Source: Tsukamurella spumae (GTDB taxonomy: Bacteria; Actinomycetota; Actinomycetes; Mycobacteriales; Mycobacteriaceae). From it: DNA of 64,000 nucleotides. Position numbers and translations under genes: made by a program. Of the stretch, positions 49,921 to 58,652 are shown piece after piece (the first letter of the stretch is position 1; every line of letters starts with the position of its first letter). The notes beneath the pieces were generated by a model. That model had not been told where the DNA came from. It did not search any database and was given only the letters and a program-made list of their open reading frames with translations. The stretch covers positions 35,523-99,522 of the forward strand of contig NZ_JAAXOQ010000016.1 in NCBI RefSeq assembly GCF_012396015.1, written 5' to 3'.

Positions 49921-50951
49921 AACAGCGCGTCGACACCGGCGAGGTTGGGCGGCACCACGATCTGGACGGCGCTGGGCCGCGGGCGGTAGGGGCCGTCGAT
50001 CGCGCCGTGGAAGGCCATGACGGCGTGCGCCGCACCCCGGACATCGGCGCGCAGGTCGTGGTGCAGCAGAGCCGAGATCCGGCCGGCCAGCAGTAGTTCG
50101 CGGTTCGACTCGGCGAGGTCGTGCCCGATGTACGCGCGATAGGCGCGGCCGGCGTCGTCGAAGGCCGCGACGACGCCGCGATTGCCGCCGCCCGGCGAAT
50201 AGACCCCCGCGATCTCGGGCTCCGCGGCGAGTACGGCGCTCACCTCCCGGCGGCACACCTCGTCGAGACCGCCCGTGTCCTGGATTCCGACGATCCGGCG
50301 CGTGGGATCGGTCCGGCGGATCTCGGTGCGGAAACCCGTCTCCCGCTCCTCCTCGCCCCGGAACAGATGACCGCTGGTCACCACGAGCAGCGCTCCGGGA
50401 CACCCGCCCGCCCACTGCGCGACGAGGTGCGCCGCCGTCGCGCCGGCCGCGCGGTTGTCCATGCCGACATAGGCGAGCCGCGTGCTCTGCGGGACATCGG
50501 TGACAACGGTGATAACGGGAATCCGGCGCGCCGTGAGCCGCCCGACGGCGGCCGCGACCTCCGGGACGTCCGGGGCCTTGAGGACCACGCCGTGACTCCC
50601 CCGGCGCGCGATGCCGTCGAGAGCGGAGACCAGCTCGCCCGGCCGCCACGCCTCGCGGACCTGGTAGCGGGCCCGGAACACGGCGGGGCGCAGCGTCGGG
50701 AGCTCCGCCTCCAGGGCCGCGCGCGTCAGGTCGGAGAACCGCCGGGGCGTCTCCATGACCAGGTCCAGCATGAACCGGCGCCCGGACAGCCGCAGCTGGG
50801 ACCGCTGCCGATCCAGGTCGCTGATCGCCTGCCGCACCTGCGCGGCCGTTCCCGCCCGGACACCGGGCCTGCCGTGCAGGACCCGGTCGACGGTGGCCTC
50901 GCTGACGCCCGCCTGCTGCGCGATGTCGCGGATCGGGTGGGGGTTGCGCAC
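49917..50951 (-). CDS. LacI family transcriptional regulator
   Basis: 344-aa repressor-type protein: N-terminal LacI HTH (IRDIAQQAGVSEATVDRVLHGR, then GVRAGTAAQVRQAI) and a periplasmic-binding-like sugar domain (VTSGHLFRGEEERETGFR, GVYSPGGGNRG). The hinge helix region SQLRLSGRRF is present. GTG 50951 start. Divergent from the PhyH operon, whose likely regulator it is; its 3' end overlaps gntR by 4 bp, tail to tail. Confidence 0.92.
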   Translation of the reverse strand: MRNPHPIRDIAQQAGVSEATVDRVLHGRPGVRAGTAAQVRQAISDLDRQRSQLRLSGRRFMLDLVMETPRRFSDLTRAALEAELPTLRPAVFRARYQVREAWRPGELVSALDGIARRGSHGVVLKAPDVPEVAAAVGRLTARRIPVITVVTDVPQSTRLAYVGMDNRAAGATAAHLVAQWAGGCPGALLVVTSGHLFRGEEERETGFRTEIRRTDPTRRIVGIQDTGGLDEVCRREVSAVLAAEPEIAGVYSPGGGNRGVVAAFDDAGRAYRAYIGHDLAESNRELLLAGRISALLHHDLRADVRGAAHAVMAFHGAIDGPYRPRPSAVQIVVPPNLAGVDALF

Positions 50952-51001
50952 CGTCCGGCCTCCCTGGGCTGCGGGGCGGGAATGAGGGATTGTTGAGGGA
51001 T

Positions 51002-51018
51002 TCGTGAGGTGTTCACGA
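51002..51018. promoter_or_regulatory. Palindrome between LacI and PhyH genes
   Basis: TCGTGA (51002-51007) and TCACGA (51013-51018), 6-bp arms with 5 nt between. It sits in the 147-bp divergent gap, a plausible LacI operator. Confidence 0.4.
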
Positions 51019-51098
51019 CCCCATCAGCTTGACACCATGGACAGCGCGGCGCACACCGATTCCCCACTCCCGCTGCACATCGACGTCAGGAACGATCC

Positions 51099-52286
51099 AT
51101 GTCCACCATCTCCTCCACCCGAGCCGGAACCTCCCGGGCGGGCCGGATCACCGAGGCCGACTGCCGCCTGGACGAGTTCGCCGCGCTACTCGAGTCCGGG
51201 ACGGACATCGCGCAGTACCCCCACGCCGACCGGACCGAGCGGGACGTGCTGTTCTACGGTGGCGCCGCTACCGCGGCCGCGGCCGACCCCCGTGCGCGCC
51301 AGGACCTCTCGGACGAGCTCGCGCGGGCATTGCTGACCGGGCCCGGCATCGTCGTCTTCGAGGGCGCCTTCGACGACCGGCACGGCCTGCGCGCGGCCAC
51401 GGAGCTGTTCACCACGATGATCACCGAGCAGCGTGCGACCGGATCCGGGGGCGGCGACCACTTCGCCGCGCCGGGCGCGAACGACCGGATCTGGAACGCC
51501 CTGCGCAAGCACGCGGTCCGCGACCCGGAGTCGTTCGCCCGGTACTACGCCAACGACGTGCTGGCGCTCGTGGCGACCGCCTGGCTGGGTCCGATGTACC
51601 AGGTGACCTCCGCGATCAACACGGTCAATCCCGGCGGGACGGCACAGTCCCCGCACCGCGACTACCACCTCGGATTCATGGATCCGGCGACGGCGCAGCG
51701 CTTCCCCCGGCACGCGCACCTGCTCTCCCCCGTGCTCACGCTGCAGGGCGCGGTGGCGCAGGTCGACATGCCCCTGGAATCGGGGCCCACGCTGTACCTT
51801 CCCGGTTCGCAGCGCTACGAGCCCGGCTACCTGGCCTTCACCCTGCCCGCGTTCCGGGCGTACTTCGACGAGCACCACGTGCAGCTGCCGCTGCGCGCCG
51901 GCGACGCGGTGTTCTTCAACCCCGCGCTGTTCCACGCCGCGGGCTCGAACCGGTCCGCCGGCATCCGCCGTATGGCGAACCTGCTGCAGGTGAGCTCAGC
52001 GTTCGGTCGCGCGATGGACGCAGTGGACCGCTCGGCGATCCTGCGGTCGGTCTACCCGCAGTTGCAGGCGATGACGGCCGCGGGCGCGTCCGGCGCGGTG
52101 GAGAACGTGATCGCCGCCGCCGCGGAGGGCTACGCCTTCCCGTCCAACCTGGACCGGGATCCGCCCGTCGGTGGCATGCACGGCGAGACCCAGGCGGAGC
52201 TGACCCGCCGCGCGCTGGCCACGGGAATGCCCCCGGAGACCTTCGCGCGCGAGCTGGCCGCGCTCGACGAGCGGCACCGCCCGTGA
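51099..52286 (+). CDS. Phytanoyl-CoA dioxygenase (PhyH) family protein
   Basis: 395-aa Fe(II)/2-oxoglutarate dioxygenase, longer than common PhyH proteins (~280-310 aa). The iron triad can be placed at His186-x-Asp188 (SPHRDYH) and His279 (NPALFHAAG), with Arg285 or Arg290 likely for 2-oxoglutarate. The extra length is an N-terminal ~100-residue segment. Its stop overlaps the SDR start (GTGA). Context in an inositol island suggests hydroxylation or O-demethylation of an inositol or other polyol derivative; this is inference only. Confidence 0.85.
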   Translation: MSTISSTRAGTSRAGRITEADCRLDEFAALLESGTDIAQYPHADRTERDVLFYGGAATAAAADPRARQDLSDELARALLTGPGIVVFEGAFDDRHGLRAATELFTTMITEQRATGSGGGDHFAAPGANDRIWNALRKHAVRDPESFARYYANDVLALVATAWLGPMYQVTSAINTVNPGGTAQSPHRDYHLGFMDPATAQRFPRHAHLLSPVLTLQGAVAQVDMPLESGPTLYLPGSQRYEPGYLAFTLPAFRAYFDEHHVQLPLRAGDAVFFNPALFHAAGSNRSAGIRRMANLLQVSSAFGRAMDAVDRSAILRSVYPQLQAMTAAGASGAVENVIAAAAEGYAFPSNLDRDPPVGGMHGETQAELTRRALATGMPPETFARELAALDERHRP

Positions 52287-53074
52287 CGGCCCGGGCCGGC
52301 GCGGAGCTGGCGGACGCGGTGGTGCTGGTGTCGGGCGGCACCCGGGGCGTGGGTGCCGCGGTGGCCCGGGAGGCGGTCGCGTGCGGCGCGATCGTCGCGT
52401 TCACCGGCCGGGACGCGGCGGCCGGCGGGGCGCTGCTCGACGAGCTGGTGGGCGCCGGCGCCGAGGCGCTGTTCATCCCCACGGATGTCGCCGATCCGGC
52501 GCAGGCGACCGCCTCGGTGGAGAAGGTGGTCGCCACCTACGGCCGCATCGACTGCCTGTGCAACGCCGCGGGACTCACCTCACGCGGCACCCTGATCGGG
52601 ACCACGCCGGAGCTGTTCGACGAGCACATCGCGATCAATCTGCGCGCGCCCTTCTTCACCATGGCCGCCGCCGTGCGGGACATGCGCGCGCGCAACGCGC
52701 CGGGCACCGTCGTCAACATCATCTCGATGTCGGCGCACGGCGGCCAGCCCTACCTCGCCCCGTACGTGGCGGCCAAAGCGGGACTCGTCGGACTGACGAA
52801 GAACGCCGCGCACGCGCACCGCTTCGACCGGATCCGGATCAACGGGCTCAACATCGGCTGGACCGATACGGAAGGCGAGGCACTGGTGCAGAAGCGCTTC
52901 CATGACGCACCCGACGACTGGGCCGAGCGCGCCGGGCGGGAGCTGCCCGCGGGTCGCCTGGCATCCGCACAGGACGCCGCACGCGCGGTGGTGTTCCTCC
53001 TCTCGGACCGCAGCGGCGTGGTCACCGGCTCGATCATCGACTGGGACCAGCAGGTCAGCGGCGCGTACGACTGA
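52283..53074 (+). CDS. SDR family oxidoreductase
   Basis: 263-aa classical short-chain dehydrogenase: cofactor motif SGGTRGVGAAVAREA, NAAG, active-site Ser in NIISMSAHGG, Tyr/Lys in YVAAKAG. The C-terminal GSIIDWDQQVSGAYD is typical of sugar/polyol-type members. GTG 52283 overlaps the PhyH stop, so the two enzymes are made together and may act in sequence. Confidence 0.92.
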   Translation: MTARAGAELADAVVLVSGGTRGVGAAVAREAVACGAIVAFTGRDAAAGGALLDELVGAGAEALFIPTDVADPAQATASVEKVVATYGRIDCLCNAAGLTSRGTLIGTTPELFDEHIAINLRAPFFTMAAAVRDMRARNAPGTVVNIISMSAHGGQPYLAPYVAAKAGLVGLTKNAAHAHRFDRIRINGLNIGWTDTEGEALVQKRFHDAPDDWAERAGRELPAGRLASAQDAARAVVFLLSDRSGVVTGSIIDWDQQVSGAYD

Positions 53075-53114
53075 CGGACTTGCACCAGCTCGTTATTTGA
53101 CCGAACATATTGAC

Positions 53115-54527
53115 ATGTCCTGGATCATGGATCGCATCCGGTCGCCCGAGCCCGCGAGCTTCAGTCGACCGCTGGCGCTCCTGGTGGCGGGTGCACTGTT
53201 CCTCGAGAACCTGGACGGCACCGTGCTGCAGACCGCCGCGCCCGCGGTGGCACGGGAGTTCGGGGTCGCCCCGGAGGGCGTGAGCCCGGCCATCGTCGGA
53301 TACCTCCTCGCCGTCGCGGTGGCCGTCCCGGTCGCGGGGTGGGTCGCGGAGCGGTTCGGCACCAGGCGCACCTTCCTCATCTCGGTGGCCGGGTTCACGG
53401 CGGCGTCGATCGCCTGCGCACTCGCACCGGACCTGCTGTGGCTGTGCATCTTCCGCGTCGTGCAGGGCATCGCCGGGGCGATGATGATCCCGGTCGGCCG
53501 GATCGCCGTGCTGCGGTCGGTGCACCCCACCGACCTGCTCGCCGCGATGGCGTACCTCACCTGGCCCTCCCTCATCGCCCCGGTGATCGCCCCCTTCCTC
53601 GGCGGCGTCATCACCGACGTCCTGGGATGGCGCTGGATCTTCGCGCTCAACGTCCCGATCGGGCTGGCGCTCGCGATCGGTGGAGCGAACCTGATTCCGC
53701 GGATCGAGGAACGCGTGCGGACCCCGCTCGACCGTTGGGGCTACCTGCTGACCGCGGGCGCGGTGGTGTGCCTGACCGGCGGCGTCGAGCTGCTCAGCGA
53801 CGGCCGGCCCTGGCTGGTCGCCGCGCTCCTCCTCCTGGCGGTGGCTCTCGCCGCCGCCGCGACCCGCGGCATGACCCGCCGCGAGCATCCGCTGTTCGCC
53901 CCCGAGGTCCTGCGGATCCGGACCTTCCGCGCGGGCAACGTGAGCGGCTCGGTGTACCGGCTCGTGATCACCGGCGCGCCCTTCCTGTTCGTGCTGCTGT
54001 TCCAGGCGGGTTTCGGGTGGAGCGCCGCCGCGGCAGGCGCGATGGTGACCGCCGTGTTCGCGGGCAACCTGGGCGTCAAGCCGCTCACCACGCCGATCAT
54101 CCGACTGCTCGGCTTCCGGCGCACCCTGGTGTGGTCGATCGTGGCGGGCGCGGCGGTCCTGCTCGCGTTCGCCGGGGTGCACGGATCCACCCCGGCTCCC
54201 GTGATCGTGATCCTCCTGGTCGTCTCCGGCGCGGTCCGCTCGATCGGGTTCAGCGCCTACAACACCGTCATGTTCGCCGACGTGCCCCGCGGCCTGCTCC
54301 CCGCCGCGAACGGCCTGTCCGCGACGCTGCAGCAGGTGGGCACCGCTCTCGGGGTGGCGGCGGCCGCCGCCGCGGCGAGCCTGGGAATCGGCATCGCCGG
54401 CTCGGATGCGGTGGAGCTCGGCTACCGCCTCGCGTTCATCCCGCTCGCCGCGCTGCTGGTGATCCCCCTGGTCGGCGCGTTGCGACTTCCCGCATCCGCC
54501 GGCGGACACGCCACTGCCCGACGGTGA
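53115..54527 (+). CDS. MFS transporter, DHA2 (14-helix) type
   Basis: 470-aa major facilitator of the drug:H+ antiporter-2 group. Motif A-type loop AERFGTRRTF after helix 2, motif C-like region GWRWIFALNVPIGL, and 14 predicted helices. The protein starts MSWIMDRIRSPEP; ATG 53127 is an alternative. It follows the SDR by 40 bp. No SD is visible. In this cluster it may export or import the PhyH/SDR substrate or product; this class is not limited to drugs. Confidence 0.88.
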   Translation: MSWIMDRIRSPEPASFSRPLALLVAGALFLENLDGTVLQTAAPAVAREFGVAPEGVSPAIVGYLLAVAVAVPVAGWVAERFGTRRTFLISVAGFTAASIACALAPDLLWLCIFRVVQGIAGAMMIPVGRIAVLRSVHPTDLLAAMAYLTWPSLIAPVIAPFLGGVITDVLGWRWIFALNVPIGLALAIGGANLIPRIEERVRTPLDRWGYLLTAGAVVCLTGGVELLSDGRPWLVAALLLLAVALAAAATRGMTRREHPLFAPEVLRIRTFRAGNVSGSVYRLVITGAPFLFVLLFQAGFGWSAAAAGAMVTAVFAGNLGVKPLTTPIIRLLGFRRTLVWSIVAGAAVLLAFAGVHGSTPAPVIVILLVVSGAVRSIGFSAYNTVMFADVPRGLLPAANGLSATLQQVGTALGVAAAAAAASLGIGIAGSDAVELGYRLAFIPLAALLVIPLVGALRLPASAGGHATARR

Positions 54528-54537
54528 CCCCGCACCG

Positions 54538-55530
54538 TCAGCCCCGGACCTCCACGACCGCGCCGGACCGGAGCGAGAGGGCGGCGGCGTCGGCGAGGAG
54601 CAGCGCCGCGCGGCCGTCGTCGAACCCCGGGGACGCAGGCGAACCCGTCTCGGTCATGGTGACGAAGGCCTCCAGCTCCGCCCGGTAGGCCGGGGCGTAG
54701 CGGTCGAGGAAGAAGTTCAGCACCGGCCCCTCGGCCCCCGTCACGGCCGCGCCCGAGAAGGAGACCGATGTCCGGTGCTGGTTGGCCGCGCTGAGGGCGC
54801 CCAGCTCGCCGAAGGCCTCCAGGCGCTGGTCGTAGCCGTACGCGCAGCGCCGCGAGTTGGTGATGGTCGCGAGCCGGCCGTCGGCGCTCTTAAGGGTGAC
54901 GACGGCACCGTCGACGTCACCGGCGTCGCGAAAGACGGTCGAGACCAGGTTCGCGCCCTGCGCCGACACCGCGACCACCTCGCCGAGGAAGAACCTGGCC
55001 ATGTCGAGATCGTGGATCATCATGTCGCGGAACAGCCCGCCCGACACCGCGACGTATTCCGCGGGCGGCGGGGTGGGGTCGCGGCTGATGATCGTCAGCT
55101 GCTCCAGCTTCCCGATCTCCCTGGCCGCGACGCGGTGCCGGACCTCGGCGAACGAGGGGTCGAATCGGCGGTTGAAGCCCAGCATCACCTTCGCGGTCAG
55201 GTCGCCCAGGTCGGCCCGGCAGGCGTCGACGCGGGCGATGTCCAGGTCGATCGGCTTCTCGCACAGGACGGTCCGGCCCCAGCGAACCGCCCGGGTGAGG
55301 AGGTCGACGTGCGTCGGCGTGGGCGAGGCGACCACGACGGCGTCCACATCGGGCGCGCCGAGCACCGTCTCCACATCGGTCGCCCACGCCGCGCCGTAGC
55401 GCTCGCCGACCTCGCGCGCCGAGGATTCGACGGGGTCGAACACCCACGCCAGTTCCGCACGGGCACTGGCGGCCACCGAGTCCGCGTGCACCCGGCCGAT
55501 CCGGCCGCAGCCGAGCACCGCGATCCGCAC
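54538..55530 (-). CDS. Gfo/Idh/MocA oxidoreductase, inositol dehydrogenase-like
   Basis: 330-aa NAD(P)-dependent dehydrogenase. Motifs: VLGCGRIGRVHADSV, ASPTPTHVDLL, CEKPIDLD (Lys), GFNRRFDPSF, and HDLDMARFFLGE. It is closer to the inositol/scyllo-inositol dehydrogenase pattern (FNRRFDPSF) than the neighbour at 55532. GTG 55530 lies directly behind the upstream stop (TGACGTG). Third dehydrogenase of the island; scyllo-, chiro- or other inositol isomers are reasonable substrates. Confidence 0.88.
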   Translation of the reverse strand: MRIAVLGCGRIGRVHADSVAASARAELAWVFDPVESSAREVGERYGAAWATDVETVLGAPDVDAVVVASPTPTHVDLLTRAVRWGRTVLCEKPIDLDIARVDACRADLGDLTAKVMLGFNRRFDPSFAEVRHRVAAREIGKLEQLTIISRDPTPPPAEYVAVSGGLFRDMMIHDLDMARFFLGEVVAVSAQGANLVSTVFRDAGDVDGAVVTLKSADGRLATITNSRRCAYGYDQRLEAFGELGALSAANQHRTSVSFSGAAVTGAEGPVLNFFLDRYAPAYRAELEAFVTMTETGSPASPGFDDGRAALLLADAAALSLRSGAVVEVRG

Positions 55531-55531
55531 G

Positions 55532-56707
55532 TCAGCCCCCGATCCGCGCGCTCGACGGCGCCGCCAACCCGAACAACCCGCGGCTGCGCAGGAAGGAATC
55601 GTCGGGCACCCCGATCTCGGCGAGGCCCGCCACGCCCGCGGCGAACAGCGCACCGTCGAGCGGGAGCGGGATGCTCGCGCCGAGGGCACCGGAGGCGTAG
55701 GCGGCCAGGGTGATCTCGAGGATGTGGCGGGCCACCGCGGCGTCGACCGCGGGCGCCCGCCCCTCGGTGATCGCGTCGGCGAAGTCGATCACGGTGGCCC
55801 GCATGGACGCTGCGATGAGCGGCTCGAGCTCGTCGCCCGCCGGGAGTTCGACGGTGCGGGTCCCCGCCTGCGTGGTGACCGTGAGCGACTCGAACGGCGC
55901 CCAGGGCATCGTCCCGTCCGCCCGATAGTGTGCGACGGCACGCCCCAGCCTGCCCTCGACCGCGATGCCGCCCTGGCCCATTCCCCAGCCGATGTTCACC
56001 AGCGCACTGCGGCGTCCCGCCTCGAGGCGGCACAGCGCCAGCCCGTCGACGGCGTCACCGTCGGTCGCGCTGTCCACGAACGCCGAGACGCGTTCCGCGC
56101 GTGCGCCGAGGAAGGCCTCGGCGAGGTACACGCCGTGCAGCATGTCGACCAGCACGCCGCCGCCCGCCTGCGCGGGATCGTGCCGCCAGGTGGGCCGGTA
56201 CCCGGCCGCGCCCGGCAGGTCCAGCACACCCAGCATGTCGACGCGCACCGTCCGGACCTCGCCCAGCTCGCCGGAGTCGATGATCTCCTCGAGTGCCACC
56301 ACCTCCGGGAAGAACAGGTAGTTCGCCACGACGGCGAGCACGGTACCCGCCTCCTCCGCCGCAACCCGCATGGCCTCGGCGTCGGCGGGGACGGCCGCGA
56401 TCGGCTTCTCGCACAACACGTGCTTGCCGGCGCGGGCCGCCGCGACCGCGACGTCACGGTGCAGGTGTTGCGGCGTGCACAGGTCGAGCGCGTCGACGTC
56501 GTCGCGGGCGAGCAGGTCCGCGACGTCCGCATGCACCTGTTCCTGTGTCAGTCCGGCGGCGACGCGGCCCAGCTCCAGGCGCTCCGGCGTGGGGTCGGCG
56601 ATACCGACGATGCGGAACCGGTCGTCGGCGGCGAGGTACGCGGGAATATGGAAGCCCAGGGCGATGTTCCCGCAGCCCACGACGGCCACGCGGATCGGCT
56701 CGGTCAT
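55532..56707 (-). CDS. Gfo/Idh/MocA family oxidoreductase
   Basis: 391-aa member with a clear Rossmann start (VAVVGCGNIALGFHIPAYLA), DLCTPQHLHRDVAVAAARAG, CEKPIAAVPAD (Lys) and GGGVLVDMLHGVYLAEAFLG. The ATG at 56707 replaces a longer in-frame reading that begins at 56776. It lies 69 bp behind the ABC ATPase stop, so it probably belongs to the importer transcript. Substrate unknown. Confidence 0.87.
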   Translation of the reverse strand: MTEPIRVAVVGCGNIALGFHIPAYLAADDRFRIVGIADPTPERLELGRVAAGLTQEQVHADVADLLARDDVDALDLCTPQHLHRDVAVAAARAGKHVLCEKPIAAVPADAEAMRVAAEEAGTVLAVVANYLFFPEVVALEEIIDSGELGEVRTVRVDMLGVLDLPGAAGYRPTWRHDPAQAGGGVLVDMLHGVYLAEAFLGARAERVSAFVDSATDGDAVDGLALCRLEAGRRSALVNIGWGMGQGGIAVEGRLGRAVAHYRADGTMPWAPFESLTVTTQAGTRTVELPAGDELEPLIAASMRATVIDFADAITEGRAPAVDAAVARHILEITLAAYASGALGASIPLPLDGALFAAGVAGLAEIGVPDDSFLRSRGLFGLAAPSSARIGG

Positions 56708-56776
56708 CGATGCTCGATTCGTTCGGTGCGGGACCACGGGTCGAGGAGACCCGGGCCGAAGGCTGCGCTCACCCAC

Positions 56777-57589
56777 TCACCTGCGCAGTTCGTGGCTGAG
56801 GGTCTCGAGCTCGTCACCGCCGGCCATCTGTGAGGTGAGCTCCTCGAGGGTGATCTCGTCGTAGGTGCAGTCGAGCTTCTGCCGCCCGCGATTGAGCAGC
56901 ACGAAGTGGTCGCCGACCATGTACGCGTGGTGCGGGTTGTGCGTGATGAACACGACCCCGAAGCCCTGATCCCGCGCCGCGGTGATGTACCGCAGCACCA
57001 TCCCGGACTGCTTGACGCCCAGGGCGGCGGTGGGCTCGTCGAGGATGAGCACTCGGGCGCCGAAGTAGATCGCCCGGGCGATCGCCACGCATTGCCGCTG
57101 TCCGCCGGACAGCGAGCTGATCGGGGCGTCCACGTCGGGCAGGTCGATGCCCATCTTGAACAGCTCCTCCTTCGTCGTGGCGCGCATGGTCTGCACGTCC
57201 AGGCTCTTGAGGAACCCCGATCGCAGCTCCTGCCCGAGGAAGAAGTTGCGCCACACCGGCATCAGGCCGACGACGGCCAGATCCTGGTACACCGTGGCCA
57301 CGCCCTTCGCGAGCGCGTCCTTGGGCGAGTCCAGCGTGGTGACCACACCGTCCACGAGCACCTCGCCCTCGCTCGGCTTGTGCAGGCCCGCCATCGTCTT
57401 GATCAGCGTGGACTTGCCCGCCCCGTTGTCGCCGAGCACGCAGGTCACCTCACCGGGGAAGACCCGCAGGTTGATCCCCTTGAGCGCGATGATGTTCCCG
57501 TACTGCTTGCCGACGTCCTTGAACTCGATCAGCGCGACCTTCTCGTCGCCGGTCTCGGGGGTCTGAACCGAAATGTCGTCCGTTGTCAT
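56777..57589 (-). CDS. Sugar ABC transporter ATP-binding protein (single-domain)
   Basis: 270-aa ABC ATPase: Walker A GDNGAGKST, signature LSGGQRQCVAIARAI, Walker B VLILDEPTAALG, H-loop VVFITHN. It has one nucleotide-binding domain, unlike the double RbsA/MglA type, so it should dimerise. Second/third gene of a substrate-binding protein-permease-ATPase set; gap to the permease is 4 bp. Confidence 0.94.
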   Translation of the reverse strand: MTTDDISVQTPETGDEKVALIEFKDVGKQYGNIIALKGINLRVFPGEVTCVLGDNGAGKSTLIKTMAGLHKPSEGEVLVDGVVTTLDSPKDALAKGVATVYQDLAVVGLMPVWRNFFLGQELRSGFLKSLDVQTMRATTKEELFKMGIDLPDVDAPISSLSGGQRQCVAIARAIYFGARVLILDEPTAALGVKQSGMVLRYITAARDQGFGVVFITHNPHHAYMVGDHFVLLNRGRQKLDCTYDEITLEELTSQMAGGDELETLSHELRR

Positions 57590-57593
57590 GGAG

Positions 57594-58652
57594 TCACCTC
57601 TTCGCCGCGAAGTTGCGGAATGCGTTGTTGGCGATCACTGCGAACAGCAGCATGATGCCGAGGAAGAACTTGAACCAGTCGGGGTTCCAGCCGGCGTAGA
57701 CGATGCACTGGTTGACCATGCCGAAGATGAACGCGCCGATCATCGCGCCCACGGCCGTGCCGTAGCCACCGGTGAGCAGGCAGCCGCCGATCACGGCGCC
57801 GATGATGTACAGGAATTCGTTGCCGACGCCCTGGCCGGACTGCACCGTGTCATAGGCGTAGAGCAGGTGCTGCCCGACGAACCAGGCACAGAAGCCGACG
57901 AACATGAACAGGCCGATCTTGACCTTGGTCACCGGGACGCCCACGGCCCGTGCGGAATCCTGATTGCCGCCGACGGCGAAGATCCAGTTGCCGACGCGCG
58001 TGCGCATCAGGACGTACGTGGCGACGACGGTGAACAGGATCCACCACAGCACCGTGACCTTGAGGCCCACACCGAAGATGTGGATCGTCGACGAGAACAC
58101 GGCCTGCGCCGACGGGAAGCCCTGCATGTCGGCGATCGACGGGGTGGCCACCTGGCCGGTGACCATCTTCGTCACGGCCAGGTTGATCCCCGTGAGCATG
58201 AGGAAGGTCGCCAGCGTGATGAGGAAGCTGGGGATCCTGGTGCGCATCACCATGTATCCGTTGAACGCGCCCACCGCCAGCGACAGTACGAGCGCCAGCA
58301 GCGAACCCACCCACGTGTTGAGGTGCAGGTTGTAGGCGAGCATCGACGCCGCGAGCGACGACGACGTGACCGCCACACCGGTGGAGAGGTCGAATTCGCC
58401 GCCGATCATGAGCAGGGCCACGCCGCACGCCATGATGCCGATCGTCGAGCTGGCGTAGAGCACCGTCGCGAAGGCCTCGGGACTGCGGAAGGGCGGCGCG
58501 ACGATGAGGAAGAAGATCACGATCGCGATCGCGCCGATGAGCGCGCCGACCTCGGGGCGCAGGATCAGCCGCTGCAGGGGCTTCTGCTTCTTGACCCGCT
58601 CGTCCGTGACCGCGGTGTGCGTGCTCAGGTCGAGAGCCTCGTCCGTGGTCAT
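57594..58652 (-). CDS. Sugar ABC transporter permease
   Basis: 352-aa permease of the ribose/xylose (RbsC-like) class with about ten predicted helices. Family segments: IMACGVALLMIGGEFDLSTG, IPSFLITLATFLMLTGINL, GNWIFAVGGNQDSARAVGVP and GGCLLTGGYGTAVGAMIGA. ATG 58652 overlaps the binding-protein stop by one base (TGATG). Confidence 0.94.
   Translation of the reverse strand: MTTDEALDLSTHTAVTDERVKKQKPLQRLILRPEVGALIGAIAIVIFFLIVAPPFRSPEAFATVLYASSTIGIMACGVALLMIGGEFDLSTGVAVTSSSLAASMLAYNLHLNTWVGSLLALVLSLAVGAFNGYMVMRTRIPSFLITLATFLMLTGINLAVTKMVTGQVATPSIADMQGFPSAQAVFSSTIHIFGVGLKVTVLWWILFTVVATYVLMRTRVGNWIFAVGGNQDSARAVGVPVTKVKIGLFMFVGFCAWFVGQHLLYAYDTVQSGQGVGNEFLYIIGAVIGGCLLTGGYGTAVGAMIGAFIFGMVNQCIVYAGWNPDWFKFFLGIMLLFAVIANNAFRNFAAKR

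Noticed and set aside
53080..53111. Leaderless promoter for the 53115 MFS gene (TTGCAC and CATATT)
   Set aside because: Spacer would be 20 nt and the -10 overlaps other equally good candidates; not reported as a feature.
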